In this document: positions 1-7,812 of the stretch, in pieces
Position numbering within the stretch: the first letter of the stretch is position 1
Layout: every line of letters begins with the position of its first letter
Assembly (NCBI GenBank): GCA_020853885.1
Contig: JADYXZ010000004.1
Location: 186,001 to 250,000, forward strand
Length of the DNA: 64,000 bases
Direction: 5' to 3'
From: Bradyrhizobiaceae bacterium
Lineage (GTDB): Bacteria; Pseudomonadota; Alphaproteobacteria; Rhizobiales; Xanthobacteraceae
Position numbers and translations under genes: made by a program
Notes under the pieces: model-generated
Told to the model about the DNA's origin: nothing
Database searches by the model: none
Seen by the model: the letters and a program-made list of their open reading frames with translations, nothing else

Positions 1-710
1 CCGTCGATGGAGGCGAACAGGCCGCCGGCCAGTCCGCCGAGCGCGCCCGCCACCACGAAGCTGAGAAGCTTGTAGTTGTACGTATTGAAGCCGAGCGCGC
101 TGACGCGCGCTTCATTGTGACAGATTCCCTGAAGGACGCGGCCGACCGGCGACCGCGTGAGCCAAAGCAAAAACAGGTAGCTCGCAATGAGGGCGGCGAG
201 GCAGAAATAATAGAGGTTCAGGCGGTTGCCGAAATCGAGGGCCAGCCAATCGCCGATATGAAATTGCGGGACGACATTGATGTAGGCGCCGTCGGATCCG
301 CCGGCGACGTCGGTGTCGTGAAACAGGGAAAACAACATCTGGCCGAACGCAAGCGTCACCATGATGAAATAGAATCCGCGCGCGAGCACGGCGATCGCGC
401 CGATCGCGGCCGCGCAGATCGCGGCGGCAACGATCGTCGCGGGTATGGCAATGAGCGCGCTGACGGCCTCGGATTTGGGCGAAATGAAATAGAGCGTATA
501 GGCGCCGAGCCCGAGGAACATGGCGTGCCCGAAGCTGACGAGTCCGGTGACGCCGATCAGGAAGTCGAGGCTGACCACGAGGATCGCGATCACCATCACG
601 CGCGTCGTGAACTTGATCCCGTAGGTCCCGACAAAGAACGGAAGCACCAAGGCGATCGCGATAAGTGCGATCAGCACGGCCAAGACCACGGGGCGGGGCC
701 TCGCGAGCAT
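1..710 (-). CDS. livM: LIV-type ABC transporter permease LivM (partial, C-terminus beyond window)
   Basis: Inner-membrane permease of a branched-chain-amino-acid-type (HAAT) ABC importer. The reverse strand is open from an ATG at 710 to the left edge, giving about 236 residues with the C-terminus missing. The N-terminus MLARPRPVVLAVL enters a string of hydrophobic segments. The family signature GVTGLVSFGHAMFLGLGAY lies near residues 53-71, and the cytoplasmic loop RSPVGRVLQGICHNEARVSALG contacts the ATPases. The start is one base after the livH stop, so the two are co-translated. The ATPase genes livG and livF would be expected just outside the window. The substrate is not evident; these transporters carry many carboxylates and aromatics besides amino acids. 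Confidence 0.9.
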   Translation of the reverse strand, partial: MLARPRPVVLAVLIALIAIALVLPFFVGTYGIKFTTRVMVIAILVVSLDFLIGVTGLVSFGHAMFLGLGAYTLYFISPKSEAVSALIAIPATIVAAAICAAAIGAIAVLARGFYFIMVTLAFGQMLFSLFHDTDVAGGSDGAYINVVPQFHIGDWLALDFGNRLNLYYFCLAALIASYLFLLWLTRSPVGRVLQGICHNEARVSALGFNTYNYKLLSFVVAGALGGLAGGLFASID

Positions 711-711
711 A

Positions 712-1572
712 TCAGGCTCTACCGAACAGGCCTGCAGGACGGGTGACGAGCACCGCCGCCATCAATGCATAGACAACCACGCTGGCGAGCTGCGGCAGGA
801 ACACCTTGCCGAATGCATCGGCCAATCCGATCAGCAGCGCGCCGACGAGCGCCCCCTTGATGCTGCCGATGCCGCCGATGACCACGACGACGAACGAGAT
901 GATCAGGACGCGCTCGCCGATGCCGGGGTAAACGCTTTCGATCGGCGCAGCGACGATGCCGGCAGCCGCCGCGAGGGCGACGCCGGCAGCAAACACGAAA
1001 CGGAACAGGATGCGCGTGTCGATCCCCAGCGCCTCCACCATTTCGCGATTGGATTCGCCGGCGCGGATCATCTGGCCGATCCGCGTCTTCTGGATGACGA
1101 GCATCATGGCGAGCGCAAGCAGGATGCAGATCGCGCCGACCGCGAGCCGATAGACCGGATAGCTCAGGGTGTCGGACAGCTGAATGCTCGCGGAAAGGTA
1201 AGCGGGAATGGGGACGCTGTGCGGCTGCGTGCCCCACAGGATGCGCTGCAACTCGTTGAAGACGAGGATCAATCCGAACGTGAGCAGCACCTGCTGCAGG
1301 TGATCCCGATTGTAGAGATGGCGGATGAACAGCCATTCGATGGCGGCGCCGAACGCAAAGGCGATGGGAATTCCCGCCGCCAGCGCGAGGAAGATGTCGC
1401 CGAACCAGCTCGTGAGCGTGAGCGAGAGATAGGCCCCCAGCATGTAGAACGAGCCGTGGGACAAATTGATGATGCCGAGAATGCCGAAGACGAGCGTCAG
1501 CCCGCTCGCGGCAAGAAAGATCAGCAGCCCGTATTGCAGGCCGTTCAGGATCTGGATGAGAACGAGCTCCAT
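712..1572 (-). CDS. livH: LIV-type ABC transporter permease LivH
   Basis: Permease of 286 residues, the usual LivH length, predicted to span the inner membrane about eight times. The N-terminal helix MELVLIQILNGLQYG and the family motif TLVFGILGIINLSHG (about residues 26-40) are typical. The EAA-like loop that docks on the ATPases is AGESNREMVEALGID near residues 171-185. It lies between the binding-protein gene and livM in one minus-strand operon. A G+C-rich hairpin separates it from the binding-protein gene, which would let the periplasmic protein be made in excess. Confidence 0.92.
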   Translation of the reverse strand: MELVLIQILNGLQYGLLIFLAASGLTLVFGILGIINLSHGSFYMLGAYLSLTLTSWFGDIFLALAAGIPIAFAFGAAIEWLFIRHLYNRDHLQQVLLTFGLILVFNELQRILWGTQPHSVPIPAYLSASIQLSDTLSYPVYRLAVGAICILLALAMMLVIQKTRIGQMIRAGESNREMVEALGIDTRILFRFVFAAGVALAAAAGIVAAPIESVYPGIGERVLIISFVVVVIGGIGSIKGALVGALLIGLADAFGKVFLPQLASVVVYALMAAVLVTRPAGLFGRA

Positions 1573-1600
1573 ACGGCCGACACCGTACCATGCCGCAGGG

Positions 1601-1630
1601 AAGGCGGGGGGACTTGTCCCCCCCCGCCTT
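1601..1630 (-). terminator. intra-operon hairpin between binding protein and livH
   Basis: An 11-base inverted repeat (AAGGCGGGGGG at 1601-1611 with CCCCCCGCCTT at 1620-1630) lies in the 73-base gap between the binding-protein stop and the livH start. No T-run follows on the transcribed strand. It is therefore more likely a partial terminator or mRNA 3'-end stabiliser than a full stop, as often seen downstream of periplasmic binding-protein genes. Confidence 0.5.
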
Positions 1631-1645
1631 GCCCGCTTTTCACGG

Positions 1646-2848
1646 TTACGCTGAAAGCTTGCAGCCGGTGCCCGGATCGGAGAATGCCGTCGCCGTCGTC
1701 CGGATCAGCTGGTTCTTCCCGTCCTTGAGCTCGCGGAGATAGAAGTTCTGGACCGGATTGTTCGCCGCAGACAGGCGGAACGGTCCGCGCGGGCTGTTGA
1801 AGGATGCCTTGCTCATTGCCGCGTTCAGCGCGTCGCGCTTGGCGGCGTCGCCGCCGGCGGCCGTGAGTCCGATTTCCAGCAATTGCATAGCGTCCCAGCC
1901 CTGCACCGCATAGACGTCGGGAGCGGCCTTGTAGGCGTCCTGGAAGGCCTTGCGGAAGGCTTTGTTCTCGGCATTGTCGACGTCGTCCGCGTAGTGCAGC
2001 ACGGTCTTGACGCCATCGCCTTCCTTGCCCACCGCGCTCTCAATGCCGTCGGTGAGGAAGCCCGGTCCCCACAGCGGGATCGACGCGCCGAGGCGTGCGG
2101 CCGCGTAGTCCTTGACGAACTTGACCGCGCCGCCGCCGGCATAGAACGCATAGACGGCGTCCGGCTTGATCGAGGCGATCTCGGCAAGCGCGCTTTGGAA
2201 CTCGACGTTCGGGAAGGGAACCTCGATGTTCTTCAGCACCTGGCCGCCGGCCTTCTTGAAGTTGTCCGCAAATCCCTCGACGAATTCCACGCCGGCCGCG
2301 TATTTCCAAGTGCAGGTGACGACGCGCTTGATGCCGGCTTCGGCCATCGCCGTTCCCGTCGCAAGGCCGACCTGGCCGTTCGCAAACGAGGTGCGGAAGA
2401 TGTTGCGGGCGCAGAGTGTGCGCGTCAGATCGTTGGCGCCGGCATTGGGAATGATGGTCGGGATGCCCTCCTCGCGGGCAATCTTGCTCATGGCGAGCGC
2501 GACACCCGAATGGACCGTGCCGGTGAGGATGTCGACCTTTTCGCCTTGCACGAGCTTGGTGGTGAGCTCGGGTCCCTTCGGCGGCGCGGACTCGTCATCC
2601 AGCTTGACGAACGTGATCTGCCGGCCGGCGAGCGAACCGCCTTTCTGTTTTACGTAAAGCTCCATGGCCCGCGTGATCGCTTCGCCGAGCGGCGCGTAGG
2701 TGCCGGTATAGGGCAGCAATACGCCGACCTTCACGGGTTTGGCCTGCGCGATCGCGGGCCGCGCCAGCGGCAACGCGCTGACGGCGGCGCCGGCGCCTGC
2801 GAGTTGCAAGAGCCGACGACGAGATACTCCTCGAGACGTAACTGTCAT
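1646..2848 (-). CDS. ABC transporter substrate-binding protein, Tat-exported
   Basis: Periplasmic binding protein of the LivJ/LivK type, about 400 residues, that would feed the permeases downstream. The start ATGACA at 2848 is chosen because GGAGGG sits 7 bases upstream; an ATG at 2854 is too close to that site and an in-frame start at 2917 adds a non-signal extension. The N-terminus carries a twin-arginine signal (SRRRLLQ at about residues 9-15, hydrophobic run, cleavage near AIA-Q at 34), so it probably folds before Tat export. The mature part begins KPVKVGVLLPYTGTYAPLGE, the usual ligand-binding start. First gene of an operon with livH and livM. Ligand unknown. Confidence 0.9.
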   Translation of the reverse strand: MTVTSRGVSRRRLLQLAGAGAAVSALPLARPAIAQAKPVKVGVLLPYTGTYAPLGEAITRAMELYVKQKGGSLAGRQITFVKLDDESAPPKGPELTTKLVQGEKVDILTGTVHSGVALAMSKIAREEGIPTIIPNAGANDLTRTLCARNIFRTSFANGQVGLATGTAMAEAGIKRVVTCTWKYAAGVEFVEGFADNFKKAGGQVLKNIEVPFPNVEFQSALAEIASIKPDAVYAFYAGGGAVKFVKDYAAARLGASIPLWGPGFLTDGIESAVGKEGDGVKTVLHYADDVDNAENKAFRKAFQDAYKAAPDVYAVQGWDAMQLLEIGLTAAGGDAAKRDALNAAMSKASFNSPRGPFRLSAANNPVQNFYLRELKDGKNQLIRTTATAFSDPGTGCKLSA

Positions 2849-2966
2849 TGACATTCCCTCCCTGCCGCCCGCGGACGGCATTCTGTTGTTGCTTGTGCTT
2901 CTAAAAGCTCGCGTCAAAGGCGAACTTGCATTCGATCAAGGGGATCGATTGGCGTCGTGGAAATGA

Positions 2967-2994
2967 AGTATATTACAGGCAGCTTCTCCATCAA
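2967..2994 (-). promoter_or_regulatory. candidate sigma70-type promoter of the binding-protein/livHM operon
   Basis: On the minus strand TTGATG (2994-2989) is followed after 16 bases by TATACT (2972-2967). These match the -35 and -10 consensus at 4 of 6 and 5 of 6 positions. The start point would fall near 2960, leaving a leader of about 110 bases before the start codon at 2848. The region is visibly lower in G+C than its surroundings. Confidence 0.4.
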
Positions 2995-3196
2995 AATTTT
3001 CGGGGCTCATTTCCGCGGACTCCGGCGAAAAAATGTCTTGTTTCGCCCGTGTCATCGGCAATACGAACGCGGAAATATAGTTCGGAAACGCGAACCCCTT
3101 CCGCGCTCAGCGTCGTTGAGGGGCGGGCCCAAGAAATTCTGCGACATTTCGGCGCGACGGGGATGTTGCAGGGAAATCCCGGCGGCCAGGTGCCGG
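2995..3196. other. intergenic sequence with no recognisable gene
   Basis: This is the rest of the 348-base gap between the LIV binding-protein gene and the solute-binding-fold gene ending at 3197. Apart from the candidate promoter listed separately I see no convincing coding frame with a ribosome site, no strong hairpin with a T-run and no repeat of the types found elsewhere. It would hold the 3' untranslated end of the operon read from 8422 down to 3197. Confidence 0.5.
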
Positions 3197-3958
3197 CTAT
3201 TCTTGCCGTCCATCGCCGGCATCGGGCGGCGCCACGGCCGCATCGAGCTGACCGCTGCGCCGGAGCGCGTCGGCAACGAAGCCGGATGCTTTCATCCGCT
3301 CGACGAAGTCGCGCACGTAGCGGAACGCGGCGGGGCGGCCCTTGGGCAGGCCCATGGCCTGCCGGATCTGCATGAAGCGGCCGTCGAGCACGCGCACGCT
3401 CGGGTCCTTCGCGGCATGATCCACGAGCCACTGGCGGACGCCGGCCACGGCCTCGAGCTTGTCGGCGAGAAAGAGATCGATCATGGCGCGCGGCCCGCCG
3501 ACGGGCGCGCGGACAATCGTGGCGTGCTGCAATGTCCGCTTGAGAAAGAGATCGTAGGCGGAGTCCGGGCCGACGGCGATGCGCACGCCGGGCCGGTCGA
3601 CGTCGGCAATCTCGCGAAACGCGGTCCCGGCCCACACCATATAGGTGCCTTCGATCAGGACGTAGGGCGCGGTGAAATCGATCTCCGCCGCGCGGGCCGG
3701 CTCGATCGCCAGGAAGGCGATGTCCCAGACGCCGTGCTTCAGCGTGGCAAATACCTTTCCGGCTGCCTCGAAGCTTTCGAAGTGCACGGGACGGCCGATT
3801 TCGCGGGCGAGCTCGTTGGCGAGATCGACGGTGACGCCGCGAAGCTCGCCGCTCGCGGGATCGCGTTGCGCGAGGACGGTGTTGCCGAGATTGATCGCTG
3901 CGCGCAGCGTGCCGGTCGGCGCGAGTTCGTCGAGCACGTCTTTGGCGGCCCCGGACAT
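3197..3958 (-). CDS. family 3 solute-binding-fold protein without signal peptide
   Basis: The 253-residue protein has the type II periplasmic-binding fold of amino-acid ABC transporters. Its N-terminal lobe includes GVTVDLANELAREIGRPV and GVWDIAFLAIEPARAAEIDF. The hinge is FTAPYVLIEGTYMV, and the second lobe includes VGPDSAYDLFLKRTL. The N-terminus MSGAAKDVLDELAPTGTLRAA is hydrophilic, so no Sec or Tat leader is seen. The start overlaps the stop of the upstream hydrolase by one base (TGATG), which leaves little room for a missed leader. Last gene of the TetR-headed acyl-CoA operon. It may act in the cytoplasm as a ligand binder or as an enzyme on this fold (cyclohexadienyl dehydratase is a known precedent); the role is unknown. 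Confidence 0.8.
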   Translation of the reverse strand: MSGAAKDVLDELAPTGTLRAAINLGNTVLAQRDPASGELRGVTVDLANELAREIGRPVHFESFEAAGKVFATLKHGVWDIAFLAIEPARAAEIDFTAPYVLIEGTYMVWAGTAFREIADVDRPGVRIAVGPDSAYDLFLKRTLQHATIVRAPVGGPRAMIDLFLADKLEAVAGVRQWLVDHAAKDPSVRVLDGRFMQIRQAMGLPKGRPAAFRYVRDFVERMKASGFVADALRRSGQLDAAVAPPDAGDGRQE

Positions 3959-4770
3959 CAGCGCTCCCGCTGCGGCGCGACCGCCAGAAATGCCGCGAGC
4001 TCGGCGTTGAACCTCGCCGGCTGTTCGAGATGCGGCGTGTGGCCGGCCCCGGGGATCACCACGTGACGGCTATGCGGAATGTGCGAGGCGAGCCATTTGG
4101 TCACCGCCGGACGATAAAGCTGGCTCTGCTCGCCTGCAATGATCAAGCACGGCACGGTAATCGCGCTGACGGTCGGACGGTGATCCGCCTGCGCGAGGGA
4201 GCGCCAGATGTCCGCGAGGGTATCGCCGTCATTGTTGGCGATATTGGCGTGCGCGAAAGCGAGCAGGTCATGTCCCGGCGGCAGGCCGGGCGCGAACAGG
4301 CTCGGCGCAATGCGGCGCGCATAGCGCGGCCAGTCGCGGGCCATGGCACGGGCCGCGATCTCCGCGCCCCGCGCATCCAGCCCGCTCGCGAGTCCGAACG
4401 ACCACTGGTTGTCGTTGACGATGCGCGCCGACATGTCGACGACGGCAAGGGAAGCGAGGCGGGAAAGTCCGCGCCGCGCGATGTATTCGAACGCAACCAT
4501 GGCCCCCATGGACCAGCCGACCAGCGCCACCCCGCAGAGGTCGCGCTCGGCGAGAAACCGGTCGAGGCCGTCGGCGAGGTTGGCGATCGTCAGCTTCGTG
4601 TGCGGCCGGCGGTCCTGACCGTGCCCCGGCAGATCGGGCACGATGATGCGGCGGCCGAGCTTGGCCAGCTCGAGCTGCGGGGCAAAAAATCCGCCGTGCG
4701 CGGACCAGCCGTGCAGGAGCAAAAGCGGAGGTCCTTCGCCCACATCGAGCACATGACGGAACGTGCGCAC
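3958..4770 (-). CDS. alpha/beta hydrolase
   Basis: Soluble alpha/beta-hydrolase-fold protein of 270 residues. The oxyanion region is LLLHGWSAHGGF near residues 17-28. The nucleophile elbow is GWSMGAMVAF with the catalytic serine, and the C-terminal histidine is in GAGHTPHLEQPARF. This layout suits esterases, ring-cleavage C-C hydrolases and enol-lactone hydrolases. Within the operon it sits after two MaoC-fold genes, so a thioesterase or late hydrolytic step on the same pathway is plausible. The substrate cannot be told from sequence. Its start is 3 bases upstream of the preceding stop region, so translation is probably coupled. Confidence 0.88.
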   Translation of the reverse strand: MRTFRHVLDVGEGPPLLLLHGWSAHGGFFAPQLELAKLGRRIIVPDLPGHGQDRRPHTKLTIANLADGLDRFLAERDLCGVALVGWSMGAMVAFEYIARRGLSRLASLAVVDMSARIVNDNQWSFGLASGLDARGAEIAARAMARDWPRYARRIAPSLFAPGLPPGHDLLAFAHANIANNDGDTLADIWRSLAQADHRPTVSAITVPCLIIAGEQSQLYRPAVTKWLASHIPHSRHVVIPGAGHTPHLEQPARFNAELAAFLAVAPQRER

Positions 4771-4773
4771 GCC

Positions 4774-5145
4774 TCACACCTCGATCGGCTTGGCCACGTC
4801 TTTCACCAGCACGAGCGTGCGGCCGGCGCAGAGCACGTTGCCGGCGGGATCGGTGCAGGCCGTCGCAAGATCGCAGAGGTGCTTGTCGGGGCGCAGCCGC
4901 GTGATCTCGACGGTCGCCGTGATCGGCTCGCCGAGCGGGGCGGGCGCGAGAAAGCGGGTCTCCTGCTTGAGATAGTTGGTGCCGAAGCCGGGCAGGCGGA
5001 CGCCGAGGAGATAGGAGATCAAGCCGCCGAGCAGCGGCTCGGGCACGCGGTCGGCCACGTGCGCGCTGCCGGCAAGATCGAGAAAGTCCGCGACCATTTC
5101 CCGGTCGAAGGTGCGGGTCGTGCTCGCCCGGTCGCCGACTTTCAT
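4774..5145 (-). CDS. MaoC-like hot-dog protein lacking the hydratase motif
   Basis: A 123-residue single hot-dog-domain protein beginning MKVGDRASTTRTFDREMV, the usual start of MaoC-like dehydratases. At the place where active family members carry D-x(4)-H, this protein reads FLDLAGSAHVADRVPE, so the catalytic pair is not preserved. The start at 5145 overlaps the stop of the next upstream gene by four bases; a longer in-frame start at 5184 would intrude deeply into that gene. The adjacent MaoC gene does have the motif. Heteromeric hydratases with one catalytic and one structural MaoC subunit are known (for example ChsH1/ChsH2), and that arrangement is my inference here. Confidence 0.75.
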   Translation of the reverse strand: MKVGDRASTTRTFDREMVADFLDLAGSAHVADRVPEPLLGGLISYLLGVRLPGFGTNYLKQETRFLAPAPLGEPITATVEITRLRPDKHLCDLATACTDPAGNVLCAGRTLVLVKDVAKPIEV

Positions 5146-5534
5146 GCCTGCTTCTCCAGGGCGAGCTCGGCGTTGCCGATGCATGTCTCGGTGCCGTCGG
5201 CGACGCGCGCGACGTTCAAGGCGACGGTGGCGACTCCATGCACGACGCGCTCGACCGTTGCCGTGAAGCGAAGCGGCTCGCCGGCATAGGCCGGGTTGGG
5301 AAACATCAAGTCCTGCGAAAGCAGGCGCGCGACGGGCAGGCGCCGGTGCAGCATGCTCCAGAGCACCGACGAGAGCAGCATGCCGTGCGAGACCGTGCGG
5401 CCGAAGCGCGTGCGCGCGGAGAAGGCGGGATCGACGTGGATCGGATTGTCGTCGCCGCTGATCCTGGCAAAGCGGTCGAAGTCGTGCTGCGTCAGCGTGC
5501 GGATTTCGCTGATGACCGTGCCGGGCGCGTTCAT
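5142..5534 (-). CDS. MaoC-family (R)-specific enoyl-CoA hydratase-like protein
   Basis: The 130-residue single hot-dog-domain protein carries the hydratase-2 motif FARISGDDNPIHVDPAF near residues 22-38, with the Asp and His expected to activate water. It is followed by RFGRTVSHGML. It would hydrate trans-2-enoyl-CoA to (R)-3-hydroxyacyl-CoA in the cytoplasm. The start at 5534 overlaps the ligase stop by four bases (ATGA). Together with the neighbouring motif-poor MaoC protein it may form a two-subunit hydratase. Confidence 0.85.
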   Translation of the reverse strand: MNAPGTVISEIRTLTQHDFDRFARISGDDNPIHVDPAFSARTRFGRTVSHGMLLSSVLWSMLHRRLPVARLLSQDLMFPNPAYAGEPLRFTATVERVVHGVATVALNVARVADGTETCIGNAELALEKQA

Positions 5535-7039
5535 GCCTTGCGCTCCTCGATGCGGGTGCGGAGCACGTGCTTCTGGATCTTCCCCGCCGCCGTACGCGGG
5601 AAGTCGTCGATCAGCGTGATGTGCTTCGGGACCTTGTAGGCGGCGAGGCGTTCGCGGGTGTAGGCGCGCAGCGCGTCGGGCTCGACGGATTTTCCCGGGC
5701 GGGTGCTGACGACGGCGTGGCCGACTTCGCCCCACTTGTCGTCGGGAACGCCGAGCACCGCCGCTTCGAGCACGGCCGGGTGACTGACGAGCACGGCCTC
5801 GACTTCGGCGGGATACACGTTCTCGCCGCCGGAGATGTACATGTCCTTGATGCGGTCGACGATGTAATAGTAGCCGTCTGCGTCGCGCAGGCCGACGTCG
5901 CCGGAGCGCAGCCAGCCGTCGCCGTTGATCGCGGCCGCCGTCGCTTCCGGATTGCCGAAATAGCCGGGCGTCACGTTCGGGCCGCGGAACAGGAGCTCGC
6001 CGTGTTCGCCATCGGCGACATTGTTGCCCTTGCCGTCGACGAGGCGCACTTCGGCGAGCAGTTGCGGCTTGCCGACCGAGCCGATCTTTTTCTCCGCGTG
6101 CTCCGGGTCCATGAGGAACACGGTCGGGCCGGTCTCGGTCATGCCCATGCCGTTGCAGACGCGGACGCCCTTTTTGAGAAAGGCGCGGATCAGATTTTCC
6201 GGCAGCGGCGCGCCGCCGCAGCCCCAGTGACGCACGCGCGAGAAGTCGGCTTTGTCGAACGCCGCATGCAGGCTGAACGCCTGATAGATCGCGGGCACGC
6301 CGAAGAACAAGGTGAGGTTGCCGTCCCCGATCAGCCGCAGTGCGGCGTCGGCATCGAATTTCGGGATGATGTGGTTGACGCCGCCGGCAATGAAGACGGG
6401 AAGCGCGTGCAGGTTGATGCCGGCGGTGTGAAAGAGCGGAAGAAAGTTGAGCGTGCTGTCCGTGGCGATCAACGACGTCGCCTGCTGGATGTTGACGTAG
6501 TTCGCGAGCGCCATGCCGAAGGTCTGGATCACCGCCTTCGGCTTGCCGGTGGTGCCCGAGGTATAGAGCAGGTACCAGACGCGGTCGGCGGGCCAGGCGG
6601 ATTCGGGAGGCACCGTCGCGTGTGAATCCGCGAGCAACGCCTCGTAGCGGGCGAAGGGGATGAGCGGCAAGCCGCTGGCGCGGGCGAGCCCGTGCGCAAG
6701 CCCGGCGGTGGCGTCGTCGTGGAAGAGGAGCTTGGCGGAGCAGTCGGCTAGGATCGGCGCGAGCTCGGCGGGCGTCTGCCGCCAGTTGAGCGGAACGAGG
6801 ATCACTTCGGCCTTGGCGCAGGCGAGCAGGATCTCGAAGAATGTCGCGCAGTTGTGGCAGAGGATGGCGATGCGGTCGCCCGGCCCGACGCCCTGGGACC
6901 GGATCGCGTTGGCGCAGCGGTTTGCGCGCTCGTTGAATTCGCCGAACGTGATCTGCCGCCCGGACTCGACTTCATGGAAGGCGACGGCATGGGGCGACAG
7001 CTCGGCGCGCTTGCGGGCGAAGTCGGCAATGCGTTGCAT
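5531..7039 (-). CDS. AMP-forming acyl-CoA ligase
   Basis: A 502-residue member of the ANL superfamily that would activate a carboxylic acid to its CoA thioester through an acyl-adenylate. The P-loop-like motif YTSGTTGKPKAV lies at 159-170. Further motifs are NGMGMTETGPTV, LRSGDVGLRDADGYYYIVDR, the hinge and A8 region IKDMYISGGENVYPAEVE, and the C-terminal lysine region PRTAAGKIQKHVL. The length matches medium-chain or aryl-CoA ligases. It is the activating enzyme of this operon, and the acid could be imported by the divergent LIV transporter. Substrate specificity cannot be read from the sequence. Confidence 0.92.
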   Translation of the reverse strand: MQRIADFARKRAELSPHAVAFHEVESGRQITFGEFNERANRCANAIRSQGVGPGDRIAILCHNCATFFEILLACAKAEVILVPLNWRQTPAELAPILADCSAKLLFHDDATAGLAHGLARASGLPLIPFARYEALLADSHATVPPESAWPADRVWYLLYTSGTTGKPKAVIQTFGMALANYVNIQQATSLIATDSTLNFLPLFHTAGINLHALPVFIAGGVNHIIPKFDADAALRLIGDGNLTLFFGVPAIYQAFSLHAAFDKADFSRVRHWGCGGAPLPENLIRAFLKKGVRVCNGMGMTETGPTVFLMDPEHAEKKIGSVGKPQLLAEVRLVDGKGNNVADGEHGELLFRGPNVTPGYFGNPEATAAAINGDGWLRSGDVGLRDADGYYYIVDRIKDMYISGGENVYPAEVEAVLVSHPAVLEAAVLGVPDDKWGEVGHAVVSTRPGKSVEPDALRAYTRERLAAYKVPKHITLIDDFPRTAAGKIQKHVLRTRIEERKA

Positions 7040-7812
7040 CAGGCGACCGCGAGGAATTTCGCCATCCCCGTCTCCGCGGCTTCGGTGTCGATCTCTTCGA
7101 GGAAACGATCGAGCTCGCGCTGCAGGCCGGCTTCGATCGCCGCGCGCAGCTCCGGCGGCAGCAGCAGCGCGCGGGTTGCGCGCACGCTGCCCGCGGCTTT
7201 CGTGCGCAGCGTGGCGATCCAGCCGTCGATCGCGGCGTCGATGTCCCCATTGGCGGCGACCTGCGTTGCGAGCCCGAGCGCAAGCGCCTCTTCGGCCGAC
7301 ACATGGCGGTTGAGCAACTGGGTCGCGCGCGCCTCTGCCGCGCCGATGCGGTGCGGGAGCATCGCCGTCCAGCCGCCGTCCGGAGAAAAGCCGACATTCA
7401 CATAGTAGGGCGCGATGAAGGCCGATTTCGCCATTGCCACGAGGTCGGCGGCGAGCACGAGGCCGAGCGAACCGCCGGTGAGCGGCCCGTGCACGCGGGC
7501 GACGACCGGGAAGGGCATGTCGATCAGCGCGAGGATTGCACGGTTGAGATCGCCGACGAGCGCGCGGGCATAGGCGCGACGCTCTCCGCGCGGAACGGCG
7601 TGGAAAGCGGCGACATCGCCGCCGGTCGAGAAGCTGCGGCCGGCACCGGCCAGCACGAGTGCAACAAGATCCTGCGTCCGCACGTTCGCGAGCGCGTCGT
7701 TCAGTTGCGCGAGCAGGTCGGGGACGAGGCTGTTGTGGCGCTCCGGGCGATTGAGCGTGATGCGTGCGACGCGGTTCTCAATTTCGAGGAGGACGAGCTG
7801 GTCACTTGGCAT
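7039..7812 (-). CDS. crotonase-fold enoyl-CoA hydratase/isomerase family protein
   Basis: Crotonase-fold protein of about 257 residues starting MPSDQLVLLEIENRVARITLNRP. The ATG at 7812 has GGAG 7 bases upstream and overlaps the tetR stop by 11 bases; an in-frame ATG at 7836 has no such site. The CoA-binding motif AGAGRSFSTGGDVAAF is intact. However, the two hydratase glutamates are absent: GGSLGLVLAAD replaces GGGxE, and APYYVNVGFSPDGGW replaces the PE motif. An Asp in FSPDGGW matches the catalytic Asp of PaaG-type isomerases. It is therefore more likely an isomerase or other crotonase activity than a hydratase, leaving hydration to the MaoC pair downstream. Confidence 0.85.
   Translation of the reverse strand: MPSDQLVLLEIENRVARITLNRPERHNSLVPDLLAQLNDALANVRTQDLVALVLAGAGRSFSTGGDVAAFHAVPRGERRAYARALVGDLNRAILALIDMPFPVVARVHGPLTGGSLGLVLAADLVAMAKSAFIAPYYVNVGFSPDGGWTAMLPHRIGAAEARATQLLNRHVSAEEALALGLATQVAANGDIDAAIDGWIATLRTKAAGSVRATRALLLPPELRAAIEAGLQRELDRFLEEIDTEAAETGMAKFLAVA

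Noticed and set aside
117-746. A 209-codon plus-strand frame at the left edge.
   Set aside because: It is antisense to a clear LivM permease whose frame is open to the window edge, and its product is highly charged and repetitive.
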